A stretch of 64,000 nt of DNA from Asanoa iriomotensis (GCF_016862515.1 NZ_BONC01000011.1:85781-149780); one strand, 5' to 3'. Positions 1 through 8,672 are shown, counted from the first letter of the stretch. The notes: a model not told the origin generated them from the letters alone. Made by a program: numbers and translations.

Positions 1-35
1 CGGTCGACCGCCTCCTGTTGGGTCAGGCTGCGCAT
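1..35 (-). CDS. Possible 5' end of a minus-strand gene running off the window
   Basis: An ATG at 35 (minus) opens a frame that stays open to the window edge and reads MRSLTQQEAVD. It would be divergent from the DUF397 gene with a 102-nt gap. Eleven residues are too few for any family assignment, and no clear ribosome site precedes the ATG. The call rests only on the open frame and the divergent spacing. Confidence 0.25.
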   Translation of the reverse strand, partial: MRSLTQQEAVD

Positions 36-137
36 CCGCCTATCGTGCACGAACTCGTTCGGGCACGGCGACCCGAGGCCGATGCGGTATAGCCTGACTG
101 TCCGCCCCCGCGGCCAGGACATCCGAGGAGCAGCGCG

Positions 138-359
138 ATGGCACACCATCCCAAGGGAGACTTCGACCTGACGCGGGCCGAATGGCAACGGGTCGGCGAC
201 GCGGCGACGGAGCAGGGCGCGGTCGAGGTCGCGTTCGTCGACGACCTGATCGGCCTGCGCAACTCCGCCGAACCGCAGGGCCCGGTGCTGGTCTTCACGC
301 AGGCCGAGTGGGACGCGTTCGTGGCCGGCGCCCGCGACGGCGAGTTCGACCTGGCCTGA
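138..359 (+). CDS. DUF397 domain protein
   Basis: A 73-residue protein with the compact DUF397 layout: an N-terminal FDLTRAEW-type segment, a central VEVAFVDDLIGLRNS strand (residues 34-48) and a C-terminal FTQAEWDAFVAGARDGEFD motif. In actinomycetes such small proteins usually sit beside XRE-type helix-turn-helix regulators and are thought to act as their partners or antagonists; the molecular role is not settled. The ATG follows a GAGGAG ribosome site 8 nt upstream. A convergent gene for a helix-turn-helix-like protein ends 6 nt beyond the stop, so the usual pairing may be kept although that neighbour is not a classic XRE protein. Confidence 0.85.
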   Translation: MAHHPKGDFDLTRAEWQRVGDAATEQGAVEVAFVDDLIGLRNSAEPQGPVLVFTQAEWDAFVAGARDGEFDLA

Positions 360-364
360 GCCGG

Positions 365-886
365 TCATGCCGCGGCCAGCAGATCGCGGATGAGCTGCAT
401 GTGCCGGATCCGTGGCACCAGCGCGCGCAACTGCAACGCCAGGTTGGTGGCCGCCAGGATCGGCTCGTCGTCGGGCAGGTCGTAGCCCATCCGCTCGCGC
501 AGCCAGGGTGACACCTGCGCCCAGCTGTAGTAGCTGGTGTCGCGGTCGGGCTCGAGCGGTGCCGGGAAACCGCCCGGCCCGCGCCGGCCGACCGCCCACA
601 GTCGGACGATCTCGCGCGACCGGCCGATCCGCGCGGCGATCTCGGCCAGGGTCAGCCAGTCGCGGTCGGCCACGCGTACGACATGCAGATCGGTCCTGGT
701 CTCGACCTGGTCGATCGCGGTCGCGATGCCGTCGGCCAGCGCGGACGCCGGACGGTCGAACCCCAGCCGGTGCGTGCCGTCGACGCCGGTCGACAGCCGC
801 GGCGGCGCGGGCAGACCGGCCAGCCGGCGACGCTCGATGAGACCGGGTGCCCGGTCGACGACCAGTAGGAAGTGTTGGACCCGCAT
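365..886 (-). CDS. Helix-turn-helix DNA-binding-like protein
   Basis: A 173-residue protein. The ATG at 886 was chosen because GGGAGG lies just upstream; the frame remains open further upstream but gives an Arg/Pro-rich, unlikely extension. Residues about 78-108 (DWLTLAEIAARIGRSREIVR) read as a helix-turn-helix like those in short DNA-binding proteins of the excisionase or MerR-like type. This is followed by a segment with SYYSWAQVSPWLRERMGY, typical of proteins that choose a DNA site through one HTH and a tryptophan-containing wing. The N-terminal half (VQHFLLVVDRAP) resembles no family I can name. Convergent with the DUF397 gene. Probably a regulator; target unknown. Confidence 0.6.
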   Translation of the reverse strand: MRVQHFLLVVDRAPGLIERRRLAGLPAPPRLSTGVDGTHRLGFDRPASALADGIATAIDQVETRTDLHVVRVADRDWLTLAEIAARIGRSREIVRLWAVGRRGPGGFPAPLEPDRDTSYYSWAQVSPWLRERMGYDLPDDEPILAATNLALQLRALVPRIRHMQLIRDLLAAA

Positions 887-1009
887 CGCCGCCTCCCCCG
901 CCGGGCGCCCCGCGCACCCGCTCGCGACTTGAGTTTGGCCGCCGGCCGGCTCCCCGGGAGGGGCCAGCGGAGGGGGCCATCGACGGCGCGCGCGACGCAC
1001 ACCGACTGC

Positions 1010-1015
1010 TAGAGT
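1010..1015 (+). promoter_or_regulatory. Probable -10 box of the trpS leader transcript
   Basis: TAGAGT matches TAnnnT and ends 7 nt before the ATG of the leader peptide at 1023, so transcription would begin at or next to that ATG and the leader peptide would be translated without a 5' leader. No convincing -35 hexamer lies at 16-18 nt upstream. Confidence 0.45.
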
Positions 1016-1022
1016 CAGCCGG

Positions 1023-1061
1023 ATGCGGACGCTGAGTTTCCTCGGCTGGTGGTCGCCCTAA
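1023..1061 (+). CDS. Tryptophan leader peptide of trpS (MRTLSFLGWWSP)
   Basis: A 12-codon open frame, ATG at 1023 to TAA at 1059-1061, with two consecutive TGG (Trp) codons at 1047-1052, three codons before the end. Tandem Trp codons placed immediately before a set of alternative hairpins, 105 nt upstream of a tryptophanyl-tRNA synthetase gene, are the hallmark of a ribosome-mediated attenuator. When charged tRNA-Trp is scarce the ribosome would stall on these codons. Streptomyces coelicolor controls its auxiliary, antibiotic-resistant TrpRS in this way, so the logic is known; the leader here is read directly from the sequence. No Shine-Dalgarno sequence precedes the ATG, in keeping with leaderless translation. 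Confidence 0.85.
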   Translation: MRTLSFLGWWSP

Positions 1062-1120
1062 GGGCGGCCCCGCATCCGCGTGCCCACGTCAACGGCCGCC
1101 CGACTCCGGGTGGCCGTTTT
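1051..1120 (+). promoter_or_regulatory. Transcription attenuator of trpS (segments 1-4)
   Basis: Four mutually exclusive segments can be read. Segment 1 (1051-1058, GGTCGCCC, overlapping the second Trp codon) pairs with segment 2 (1062-1069, GGGCGGCC) with one G-U pair and loop TAA. Segment 2 is also the exact complement of segment 3 (1094-1101, GGCCGCCC). Segments 3 and 4 form the terminator stem. A ribosome stalled at 1047-1052 would cover segment 1, free segment 2 to pair with segment 3, and so prevent the terminator; a ribosome that reaches the stop would allow 1:2 and 3:4. A further 9-bp inverted repeat links 1020-1028 with 1070-1078. Confidence 0.85.
1091..1120 (+). terminator. Intrinsic terminator of the trpS attenuator
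   Basis: A 12-bp stem (1091-1102 with 1107-1118, one G-U pair) with loop ACTC, whose 3' end runs into TTTT at 1117-1120. It lies 47 nt before the trpS start codon and overlaps segment 3 of the antiterminator, so it can be switched by the leader peptide. Confidence 0.85.
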
Positions 1121-1166
1121 CGCGACCCCCGGCTCGCGCGGCTCCTCTCGTCCCACGGAGGCAGCC

Positions 1167-2084
1167 ATGACCACCACCGTCGCGACCCGCCGCCTGACCG
1201 GCCTCAAACCCACCGGCGAACTGCATCTGGGCAACCTGCTCGGCGCGATCGCGCCGATGGTCCGCGACCAGTACACGACCGACTCGATCGTCTTCCTCGC
1301 CGACCTGCGCGCGCTGACCATGGCGCACGAGCCCCGCACGCTGCGCGAGACCACGCTGCGCCAGGCGACCGTGCTGCTGGCCGCCGGGCTCGATCCCGAC
1401 CGGACGCTGTTCTACGTGCAGTCCCAGGTGCCCGATCACGCCGAACTGCACTACCTGCTGGAATGCACGACGTGGTACGGCGAGGCGATGCAGGCGGCCG
1501 ACATCCTGCTCCACGACGCGACGCACGTGCCGGTCGGCGACGACCAGCGGCAGCACGTCGCGCTCACGCGGGAGGTCGCGAAGCGGTTCAACCGGCGCTA
1601 CGGGCCCACGTTCGTCGTGCCCGAGGCGGTCGTCCCGCCGGTCGCCGCACGGGTGATGGACCTGGCCAACCCCACGGTCAAGATGGGCAAGACGACCTCG
1701 TCGGCATCCGGCGCGATCGGCCTGCTCGACCCGCCCGCGCTGGTCATCCGCAAGATAGAGCGCGCGGTCACGGACTCCGACGGCAGCATCGGGTACGACC
1801 GCGCGTTGCGACCCGGCGTCAGCAACCTGTTGGAGATCCTCGCGGCGTGCGTCGGCGGGTCGCCGGTCGCGGTCGGTGCGGAGCTTCGGGGGTACGCCGA
1901 GCTCAGGCGCGCCACGGCCGAGGCGGTGCTCGGGCTGCTCAGGCCGTTGCAGGCGGCCTACGGGACGCTGGCGCGGGACCCCGGTTACGTGCGCCGGTTG
2001 CTGGCTGAGGGTGCTGAGCAGGCGCGGGCGCGTACCGCCGAAACGGTCTTCCGTGCGAAGCGCGCGATCGGGGTGCTCACCTGA
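1167..2084 (+). CDS. trpS: Tryptophanyl-tRNA synthetase, attenuated and probably the resistant auxiliary isoform
   Basis: A 305-residue class I synthetase that charges tRNA-Trp in the cytoplasm. The HIGH-type motif appears as HLGN (residues 19-22) and the KMSKS-type loop as KMGKTTSS (about 174-181). The ATG at 1167 has GGAGG 6 nt upstream; the in-frame ATG at 1080 lies inside the attenuator and is rejected. The first motif reads TGLKPTGELHLGN: the residue that is glutamine in indolmycin-sensitive enzymes (Gln9 of the Bacillus stearothermophilus enzyme) is lysine here (Lys14), as I recall for the resistant TrpRS1 of Streptomyces coelicolor. With the Trp attenuator upstream, this suggests an inducible, indolmycin-resistant isoform beside a housekeeping enzyme outside the window. 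The resistance part is inference. Confidence 0.93.
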   Translation: MTTTVATRRLTGLKPTGELHLGNLLGAIAPMVRDQYTTDSIVFLADLRALTMAHEPRTLRETTLRQATVLLAAGLDPDRTLFYVQSQVPDHAELHYLLECTTWYGEAMQAADILLHDATHVPVGDDQRQHVALTREVAKRFNRRYGPTFVVPEAVVPPVAARVMDLANPTVKMGKTTSSASGAIGLLDPPALVIRKIERAVTDSDGSIGYDRALRPGVSNLLEILAACVGGSPVAVGAELRGYAELRRATAEAVLGLLRPLQAAYGTLARDPGYVRRLLAEGAEQARARTAETVFRAKRAIGVLT

Positions 2085-2149
2085 CCCTGACTTTTGTCGG
2101 AGCCGCGTGCTAGACCTACCAGGCACGCTCACGTTCGAGGGGGTCCATC

Positions 2150-3802
2150 ATGACCACACCGACCGTCGCACCCACGCAGGAGCGCCCCGCGGGCAACCCG
2201 TGGCTCGTCCTGGTGACGCTCTGCCTGGGCTTCTTCATGATCCTTCTCGACACGACGATCGTGAACATCGCGATCCCCGACATGAGCACGAGCCTCGACG
2301 CGTCCCTCGACCAGATCCTCTGGATCATCAACGCGTACGTGCTGGTCTACGCGGTCCTGCTGATCACCGCCGGCCGGCTCGGTGACATCTTCGGCCCCAA
2401 GCGCCTGTTCGTGATCGGCCTGGTGGTCTTCACGGCGGCGTCGGCCGCGTGCGGCCTGGCCGGTTCGCCCGAGCAGCTGATCGTGTTCCGGGTCGTGCAG
2501 GGCGTGGGCGGCGCGTTGCTGACACCGCAGACGCTGGCCACGATCACCGTGATCTTCCCGCCCGACAAGCGCGGCGTCGCGTTCGGCGTGTGGGGCTCGG
2601 TGGCCGGTGTCGCCACGATCGCGGGCCCGACGCTGGGCGGCTACCTGGTCACCGACTTCGGCTGGGAGTGGATCTTCTTCGTCAACGTGCCGGTCGGCGT
2701 GCTGACCGTCGTCCTGGCCCTGGTCGCGATGCCGGACCTGCGGCTCAACCGCCGGCACCGGCTCGACTGGACCGGCACGGCGCTCGCCACGATCGGCCTG
2801 TTCCTGCTGGTCTACGGCCTGATCGAGGGCGAGTCGCACGACTGGGGCGAGGTGTGGGGCCCGATCACGATCGTCGAGGTGATCGGCGCGGGCGTGCTCG
2901 TGCTGGCGGTCTTCATGGTGCATCAGTACGTGACGCGGTCGGGTGAGCCGCTGGTGCCGTTCACGATCTTCAAGGACCGCAACTTCGCGGTGATGAGCTG
3001 GATCAGCGCGGCGATCGCGTTCGGCATGCTCGGGCTGTTCCTGCCGCTGGTCATCTACCTGCAGTCGGTGCTCGGGCTGACGGCGCTGCAGGCCGGCCTC
3101 GCGGTCGCGCCGCTGTCGCTGGTGTCCATGGTGATCGCGCCGTTCGCCGGGCGGCTCGCTGACCGCGCGGCCGGCAAGTGGGTGCTGACGTTCGGGCTGG
3201 TCCTGTGGTGCGCGGGCATGGCGACGGTGGTGGCGCTGGCGGACGTCGGCACCGGGCAGTGGGGGCTGCTGCCCGGCCTGCTGATCGCGGGCGCCGGCCT
3301 CGGGTGCGTGTTCGCTCCACTGCAGACGATCGCGATGCGCGACGTGCCGCCGCGGCAGGCGGGCGCCGCATCGGGTCTGATCAACACGACCCGGCAGCTG
3401 GGCGGGGTGATCGGCTCGGCCGCGGTGGGTGCGCTGCTGCAGGCGCAGCTCGCCACCAAGCTGACCGCGGCCGCCCGCGCCAACGCGGCCGACCTGCCGC
3501 CGGACGTGCGGCAGCCGTTCGTCGACGCGGTGGCCGGTGCGACGGGCGGCAGCCTGCACATCGGGGCCGGGCAGTCGGGTGCGGCGCTGCCGGCCGGGGT
3601 GCCGGAGCAGTACCGGCAGGCGCTGACCGACATCGCCGCCCGCACGTTCCACGAGGGCTTCACCAACGCGATGAAGACGACGCTGCTGCTGCCGCTGATC
3701 GTGCTGGCCGTCGCCGCGGTGAGCTGCCTGCTCGTCCGCTCGCGACGGGCCGATCCGACGCCGCCGGCCGACCGACTAGCCGAGGCACCGGCGGAGGTCT
3801 GA
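2150..3802 (+). CDS. MFS drug exporter of the DHA2 (EmrB/QacA) family
   Basis: A 550-residue inner-membrane proton/drug antiporter with about 14 predicted membrane segments. Helix 1 ends in LDTTIVNIAIP (residues 28-38), the motif D1-like LDxTIVNVAxP signature of the 14-helix drug exporters, and motif A follows as GRLGDIFGPKR (about 74-84). The loop between the last two helices (about 425-500) is long and rich in Ala and Gly. The ATG at 2150 has GAGGGGG 7 nt upstream. It is 65 nt downstream of trpS on the same strand, so read-through from the attenuated promoter is possible; a shared role (indolmycin-type drug export next to a resistant TrpRS) would be attractive but is only a guess. Confidence 0.9.
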   Translation: MTTPTVAPTQERPAGNPWLVLVTLCLGFFMILLDTTIVNIAIPDMSTSLDASLDQILWIINAYVLVYAVLLITAGRLGDIFGPKRLFVIGLVVFTAASAACGLAGSPEQLIVFRVVQGVGGALLTPQTLATITVIFPPDKRGVAFGVWGSVAGVATIAGPTLGGYLVTDFGWEWIFFVNVPVGVLTVVLALVAMPDLRLNRRHRLDWTGTALATIGLFLLVYGLIEGESHDWGEVWGPITIVEVIGAGVLVLAVFMVHQYVTRSGEPLVPFTIFKDRNFAVMSWISAAIAFGMLGLFLPLVIYLQSVLGLTALQAGLAVAPLSLVSMVIAPFAGRLADRAAGKWVLTFGLVLWCAGMATVVALADVGTGQWGLLPGLLIAGAGLGCVFAPLQTIAMRDVPPRQAGAASGLINTTRQLGGVIGSAAVGALLQAQLATKLTAAARANAADLPPDVRQPFVDAVAGATGGSLHIGAGQSGAALPAGVPEQYRQALTDIAARTFHEGFTNAMKTTLLLPLIVLAVAAVSCLLVRSRRADPTPPADRLAEAPAEV

Positions 3803-3848
3803 CAGCGGCCGGAGACTCGTGCGGATCAAAGCGACCGACGAGACCGGC

Positions 3849-4310
3849 TCAGGCCCGCGCCGGTGCCTTGAGCGCCTTCTCGAAGCAGCGGCTGAACGGG
3901 TTGCTCACGTACTCGCCGTAGGTCGGGATCGGGCGGTACCCGGCGTTGCGGTAGAGGCCGAGCGCGGCCGGCAGGTAGCTGCCGGTCTCCAGCCGGGCGA
4001 CCGTGAAGCCGTCGGTGGCGGCGCGTTCCTCGAGCACCGCGAGCATGGTCCGGCCCAGGCCGTCGCCGCGCCGTTCGGGGCGCACGTACATCCGCTTGAT
4101 CTCGACGGCCCGGTCGTCGATCGCCTGCAGCGCGCCGCAGGCGACGACCTCGTCGTCGACCACGACCACGAGATAACGGATGTCGTCGTGCAACGGGAAG
4201 GAGCCGTCGATCGCGTCGCTGGCCCGCTCCGCGGCCCGCAGCTCCTGCTGCTGGGCGGTGACCAGCGCGACCAGGTCCGGTTCGTCGCCCCGCCGGGATT
4301 CGACCTTCAC
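3849..4310 (-). CDS. GNAT-family N-acetyltransferase
   Basis: A 153-residue acetyl-CoA-dependent acyltransferase. The core fold is visible as strand beta4 EIKRMYVRPERRGDGLGR (residues about 69-86), carrying the acetyl-CoA pyrophosphate-binding RRGDGLGR turn, and the C-terminal YRNAGYRPI segment. The substrate cannot be told. The gene starts 34 nt after the stop of obg on the same strand and is probably the last gene of the obg transcript. Confidence 0.85.
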   Translation of the reverse strand: MKVESRRGDEPDLVALVTAQQQELRAAERASDAIDGSFPLHDDIRYLVVVVDDEVVACGALQAIDDRAVEIKRMYVRPERRGDGLGRTMLAVLEERAATDGFTVARLETGSYLPAALGLYRNAGYRPIPTYGEYVSNPFSRCFEKALKAPARA

Positions 4311-4344
4311 CGGCCGACCCTAGCGACGTGCGATTTCCGGGCTG

Positions 4345-5796
4345 TTACGACGCGTCGTCATCGAAGTCGGTGCCGTACTCGGGCAGGTCCGGCGTCGGCT
4401 GGCGGCGGGCCTTGCGGGCCGCGAGCCGCTCGGACGCCCGGGTGCGGGTCGGGCGCTCGGTGATCCGCGGGTCGGTGCCGCGCAGGCCGGCGGTCGGGTC
4501 GATGCCCGCGCCCAGGGTCGGCTCCCAGTCGAACTCGCGGTCGCCGATCCGGACCAGGCTGCCCTGCACGGCGCCGGCCTTGGCCAACTGGTCCTCGACA
4601 CCGAGCCGGTTGAGCCGGTCCGCGAGGTAGCCGACCGCCTCGTCGTTGTCGAAGTTGGTCTGCCGGACCCAGCGCTCGGGCTGCGGGCCGCGCACCACGA
4701 AGGCGCCGTCCGGGTCCTCGTGCACCGTGAAGCCGGCGTCGTCGACCGCGCGCGGGCGCAGGATGATCCGGGTCGGCTCGCCCTCGGGCGCCGCGGCCCG
4801 CTTCTCGGCGACCAGTTCGGCGATGCCGTACGTCAGCTCGCGCAGGCCCTCCCGGGTGGCGGCGCTGACCTCGAAGACGCGATAGCCGCGCTCCTCGAGG
4901 TCCGGCCGGACGATCTCCGCGAGGTCGCGCCCGTCCGGCACGTCGATCTTGTTGATCGCGACGAGCCGGGGCCGGTCCTCGAGACCGCCGTACGCGCTCA
5001 GCTCAGCCTCGATCGCGTCGATGTCGGCGACGGGGTCGCGCCCGGGCTCCAACGTGGCCGCGTCGACCACGTGCACCAGCACCGCGGTCCGCTCGATGTG
5101 CCGGAGGAACTCCAGCCCGAGCCCCTTGCCGTCGGCGGCGCCGGGGATCAGACCCGGCACGTCGGCGATCGTGAAGGTGTGGTCGTCGACCCGCACGACG
5201 CCCAGGTTCGGCACGAGGGTTGTGAACGGGTAGTCGGCGATCTTGGGCTTGGCCGCCGAGAGCACGGAGATCAGCGACGACTTGCCGGCCGACGGGAAGC
5301 CGACCAGCCCGACGTCCGCGACGCTCTTCAGCTCGAGCACCACGTCGAGCCGCTCCCCCGGCTCGCCCAGCTCGGCGAACCCGGGCGCCTTGCGGCGCGA
5401 GTTGGCCAGCGAGGCGTTGCCCCGGCCGCCGCGGCCGCCCCGGGCCACCTCGACGGTGGTGCCGGCGCCGACCAGGTCGGCCAGCACCTCGCCGTCGCTG
5501 GTGAGCACGACGGTGCCGTCGGGCACGCGCAGCACGAGGTCGTCGCCGGTGGCGCCGTCCCGGTTGGAGCCGGCACCGCCGGCGCCGTTGGACGCCTTCA
5601 CGTGCGGCCGGAAGTGGAAGTCGAGCAGCGTGTGCACCTGCGGGTCGACGGTGAACGAGACGCTGCCGCCGTGCCCGCCGTTGCCGCCGTCGGGCCCGCC
5701 GAGCGGCTTGAACTTCTCACGATGGATCGACACGCAGCCGTGCCCACCGTCGCCGGCCCGCAGGTGCAGGACGACCCGGTCAACGAACGTAGCCAC
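4345..5796 (-). CDS. obg: Obg/CgtA GTPase, ribosome assembly
   Basis: A 483-residue essential GTPase that binds the 50S subunit and links ribosome maturation to the stringent response. Order of parts: glycine-rich Obg fold (residues 1-158, starting [20 protein letters not shown]), GTPase domain with G1 GFPSAGKSS (about 166-174), G3 DVPGLI (about 213-218) and G4 NKID, then the C-terminal OCT domain. The last 60 residues are basic and then acidic, an extension common in actinobacteria. GTG at 5796 follows GAGGAACC. rpmA and rplU lie upstream on the same strand, but a strong hairpin between rpmA and obg suggests that obg also has its own promoter in 5797-5915. Confidence 0.97.
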   Translation of the reverse strand: MATFVDRVVLHLRAGDGGHGCVSIHREKFKPLGGPDGGNGGHGGSVSFTVDPQVHTLLDFHFRPHVKASNGAGGAGSNRDGATGDDLVLRVPDGTVVLTSDGEVLADLVGAGTTVEVARGGRGGRGNASLANSRRKAPGFAELGEPGERLDVVLELKSVADVGLVGFPSAGKSSLISVLSAAKPKIADYPFTTLVPNLGVVRVDDHTFTIADVPGLIPGAADGKGLGLEFLRHIERTAVLVHVVDAATLEPGRDPVADIDAIEAELSAYGGLEDRPRLVAINKIDVPDGRDLAEIVRPDLEERGYRVFEVSAATREGLRELTYGIAELVAEKRAAAPEGEPTRIILRPRAVDDAGFTVHEDPDGAFVVRGPQPERWVRQTNFDNDEAVGYLADRLNRLGVEDQLAKAGAVQGSLVRIGDREFDWEPTLGAGIDPTAGLRGTDPRITERPTRTRASERLAARKARRQPTPDLPEYGTDFDDDAS

Positions 5797-5915
5797 GGTT
5801 CCTCATTTCCATCGAACTCACTGCTCGGGCCACCGATCAGTTTCCATTGTGACCGCGATGTCGGCCCGCAACGAACGGCGCGGTCGTGACCTTGGTCAGC
5901 CCGCGCCGGCAAACG

Positions 5916-5953
5916 CGAAGCGGGCCGGGACACCTGGTCCACGGCCCGCTTCG
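5916..5953 (-). terminator. Hairpin terminator after rpmA
   Basis: A perfect 12-bp inverted repeat (5916-5927 with 5942-5953) around a 14-nt loop that itself holds GGAC/GTCC. On the minus strand the stem is followed by CGTTTGC, a short T run, 30 nt after the rpmA stop. It should end or reduce rplU-rpmA transcription before obg. Confidence 0.7.
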
Positions 5954-5983
5954 GCTAAACGCTGGTGTGGGGAAGCCCCCGCC

Positions 5984-6241
5984 TCAGTGCTCGCTCGGCA
6001 CGATGCTGACGGTCTTGCGGCCCCGCTTGGTGCCGAACTGGACCGCGCCCGCGGCCAGCGCGAACAGCGTGTCGTCGCCGCCGCGGCCGACCAGGTCGCC
6101 CGGGTGGAACTTGGTGCCGCGCTGGCGGATCAGGATCTCGCCGGCGCTGACCACCTGGCCACCGAAACGCTTGACGCCCAGGCGCTGAGCCGCGGAGTCG
6201 CGACCGTTGCGCGAGCTGGACGCACCCTTTTTGTGAGCCAT
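5984..6241 (-). CDS. rpmA: 50S ribosomal protein L27
   Basis: An 85-residue protein of the large ribosomal subunit, near the peptidyl-transferase centre. It starts [16 protein letters not shown] and has the conserved [21 protein letters not shown] core (residues 27-48). It begins directly with the mature-type MAHKKG and lacks the cleavable N-terminal extension seen in Firmicutes. It lies 11 nt after rplU and is clearly co-transcribed with it. Confidence 0.98.
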   Translation of the reverse strand: MAHKKGASSSRNGRDSAAQRLGVKRFGGQVVSAGEILIRQRGTKFHPGDLVGRGGDDTLFALAAGAVQFGTKRGRKTVSIVPSEH

Positions 6242-6252
6242 CGCCTAAACGC

Positions 6253-6567
6253 CTACTTCCCGCTGGAGATGCCGGTGACCTTGACCTGGGTCAGCTTCTG
6301 GCGGTGACCCTGGCGCTTGTGGTAGCCGGTCTTGTTCTTGAACTTGTGGATCCGGATCTTGGGTCCCTTGGTGTGCGCGGCGATCTCGCCGGACACCGAG
6401 ACCTTGGCAAGCTGCGCCGCGTCGGTCACCAGGTCGTCACCGTCAACGAGGAGCACCGCGGCGAGCTTGACCGCGTCACCGGGCTCGCCGATGAGCTTCT
6501 CGACCTCGATCACGTCACCCTCGGCGACCTTGTACTGCTTGCCGCCGGTCTTGACGATCGCGTACAT
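6253..6567 (-). CDS. rplU: 50S ribosomal protein L21
   Basis: A 104-residue 23S rRNA-binding protein. It starts [14 protein letters not shown] and ends with the conserved [17 protein letters not shown]. The ATG at 6567 was chosen because the family begins with MYAIV; an open frame continues upstream but is non-coding. The 256-nt gap upstream (6568-6823) should hold the operon promoter: TACGCT on the minus strand near 6690 could be a -10 box, though no good -35 is seen. Only weak inverted repeats are visible in the rest of that gap. Confidence 0.98.
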   Translation of the reverse strand: MYAIVKTGGKQYKVAEGDVIEVEKLIGEPGDAVKLAAVLLVDGDDLVTDAAQLAKVSVSGEIAAHTKGPKIRIHKFKNKTGYHKRQGHRQKLTQVKVTGISSGK

Positions 6568-6823
6568 GGGACGCGGACTCCTGTCGTAGCGTGGCGGTGG
6601 TCTTTCGGCGTTCGCCGCGGCGCCTGCGTGCGAGAAGCACGATCGGCGGGCACACGTGAACGCGGCGCACGGGGGTGCGCCACAGGCAAGCGTACGGCAT
6701 GCCCGCCCCGCTCCCCAAACTGGGGATCCTCGGCCGGGGCGACCCACCGCAGGCCACGCGGCTCCCACCGACCCCAACCGGACAGGAGCTTGAACGACCC
6801 AACGGGGCAAACCACCCCGGGAG

Positions 6824-8599
6824 TCAGGCCGCACCCACCGGCTCGGGGCGCGCCTCGGCGATCCGGAGGGCCTCGACCAGCTTCCGATAGAGCGAGTCGG
6901 CCGCCAGCAACTCGGCGTGCGTCCCGCGGGCCCGGATGCGCCCCTCCTCCAGCACGATGATCGTGTCGGCGTCGAGCACCGTCGACAGTCGGTGGGCGAT
7001 CGTGACGACGGCACCGGCGGCGGCCCGTTCGCGGATGCACTCGTGCAGGGCGGCCTCGGTCAGCCCGTCCACCTGGGCGGTGGCCTCGTCGAGCAGCAGC
7101 ACGTCCGGTGTGCGCAGGATCGCCCGGGCCAGCGCGATCCGCTGCCGTTGCCCGCCGCTGACCTCGTTCTCGGTCAACGACGTGTCGAGCCCCTCGGCCA
7201 GCGAGTCGATCTTGTCGTCCAGCCGTACCGCCCGCAGCACCGCCATCACCTCCGCCTCCGTGGCGTCAGGGTGGGTGAACAGCAGGTTGTCGCGAATGGT
7301 GCCGGGCACGACAGGGGTCTCCTGCTCGACGTACGCCAGGCGCGCCCGCACCTCGTCGTGCGTGTAGGACCGGTAAGGCCGCCCGTCGAGCAGCACCTCG
7401 CCGCTCTCCGGCTCGAGGAACCGCAGGATCAGCGAGAACAGGGTGGTCTTGCCCGCACCCGACGGCCCGACGATCGCGGTGTGCCCCCGGCTCGGCACGG
7501 CGAGGTCGATGCCACGTACCGCCGGCTCGGTGCCTGGCGCATATCGGGCGGTCACGGACCGGAACTCGAGGATCGGCACCTCGCCGGAGCCCGCCGCGAC
7601 CCGCGCCACCCCGGCGTCGATCGGCGACCCCGGCTCGACCTCCATCGCGTCGACCTGCCGGATCCGCGCGGCCGCCGCCATCCCCGCCTGCAGGTTCGTG
7701 ACGTTCTGGGTGAGCTCGGTGACCGGACCCATGAGCTGGAACGCGTACAACAGGAATGCGATCAGACTCGACACCTCCAGCAGCCCGCGGTCCGCGCGCC
7801 AGGCACCGATGCCGAGGATCACGATGATCGCGAGTTGGATGCCGGTCCACGAGATCGTCCAGACCGTGGCCGTGCGCCGCGCGGCGCGGATCGCGTGCGC
7901 CGCGGAGTCACGCGCGTCCGCCACGATCCGTTCGGTCTGGCGTTCCTCGGCCCGGCTGGCCTTGACCGTGCGAATCGCGCGCAGCGCGCCTTCGAGCGCG
8001 CCGCCGAGCCGGCCGACCGACTCCTGCGCCGCCTCCTGCGCCTTGGCGATCGCCGGCATCAGCGCGGTCATGACGGCGCCGACCACCAGCACCGAGGCGA
8101 GGGTCAGGCCCAGCAGCACACGGTCCAGCACGCCCATCAGGATCAGCGTCGCCACCAGCGCGAGCGAGCTGTTGAGCAGCCCGACGATGCTGGCGGAGGC
8201 GTTGTGCAGCAGCCCGGCGTCGGAGGTGACCCGGGTGACCAACTCGCCGCTGGGCCGCCCGGTGATCTCGCGCACGCGAGCGACGAAGTAGCGCCGGATC
8301 ATCGACACCCGGGCGTCCAACACCACCTTCTCCGAGACGGTGCCCATGATCACCCACTGCCACATCGAGATCGCGGCGCCGACCACCACGAGCCCGAGCA
8401 ACACGCCGACGGGCCGCCAGAGCGACGTGTCGGACTGCCCCAACGTGTCGATCACCCACTTGGTGACCATCGGAGTGGCAAGCCCGACGGCGCTGCCCAG
8501 CAGCCCCAGCAGAAAACCGGCGACCAACACCCGCCGGTGCGGTGTGACGAACGAGACGAGAGTGCGGAGCCGTTGAAAACGAGGAGGCGGCACAGTCAT
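6824..8599 (-). CDS. ABC exporter, fused membrane and ATPase domains
   Basis: A 591-residue half-exporter of the MsbA/LmrA (ABCB) type that would act as a homodimer in the inner membrane. Six helices (residues about 20-310) are followed by an ATPase domain with Walker [10 protein letters not shown] (about 377-385), signature VSGGQRQR (about 481-488) and Walker B VLLLDEAT (about 503-510). I placed the start at MTVPPPRF (8599) because the longer frame from 8629 would put its first codons inside the palindromic operator. It is divergent from a TetR gene and is probably repressed by it. The likely role is drug or lipid export; substrate unknown. Confidence 0.92.
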   Translation of the reverse strand: MTVPPPRFQRLRTLVSFVTPHRRVLVAGFLLGLLGSAVGLATPMVTKWVIDTLGQSDTSLWRPVGVLLGLVVVGAAISMWQWVIMGTVSEKVVLDARVSMIRRYFVARVREITGRPSGELVTRVTSDAGLLHNASASIVGLLNSSLALVATLILMGVLDRVLLGLTLASVLVVGAVMTALMPAIAKAQEAAQESVGRLGGALEGALRAIRTVKASRAEERQTERIVADARDSAAHAIRAARRTATVWTISWTGIQLAIIVILGIGAWRADRGLLEVSSLIAFLLYAFQLMGPVTELTQNVTNLQAGMAAAARIRQVDAMEVEPGSPIDAGVARVAAGSGEVPILEFRSVTARYAPGTEPAVRGIDLAVPSRGHTAIVGPSGAGKTTLFSLILRFLEPESGEVLLDGRPYRSYTHDEVRARLAYVEQETPVVPGTIRDNLLFTHPDATEAEVMAVLRAVRLDDKIDSLAEGLDTSLTENEVSGGQRQRIALARAILRTPDVLLLDEATAQVDGLTEAALHECIRERAAAGAVVTIAHRLSTVLDADTIIVLEEGRIRARGTHAELLAADSLYRKLVEALRIAEARPEPVGAA

Positions 8600-8607
8600 G
8601 CGCTCTA

Positions 8608-8627
8608 GTGGAACAAAGCTGTTCCAC
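8608..8627. promoter_or_regulatory. Palindromic operator between ABC exporter and TetR gene
   Basis: GTGGAACA-aagc-TGTTCCAC, a perfect 8-4-8 inverted repeat, lies 8 nt upstream of the exporter start and 46 nt upstream of the TetR start. On the minus strand a TTGACT at 8631-8636 can serve as -35, with the palindrome filling the spacer and -10 region. A TetR dimer bound here would block the exporter and probably also its own gene. Confidence 0.75.
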
Positions 8628-8659
8628 AAGAGTCAAGCGCGTATCCGATCTGAGACTGC

Positions 8660-8665
8660 TAACGT
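8660..8665 (+). promoter_or_regulatory. Extended -10 box of a leaderless TetR gene
   Basis: TGC-TAACGT (8657-8665) is an extended -10 (TGn plus TAnnnT). It ends 7 nt before the GTG at 8673, so the transcript should begin at the start codon. This decides the start over the in-frame ATG at 8598. Confidence 0.5.
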
Positions 8666-8672
8666 CAGCGCT

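Noticed and set aside
6568..6823. An autoregulatory leader in front of rplU
   Set aside because: Only short weak stems are seen and none matches a ribosomal-protein leader I can recognise.
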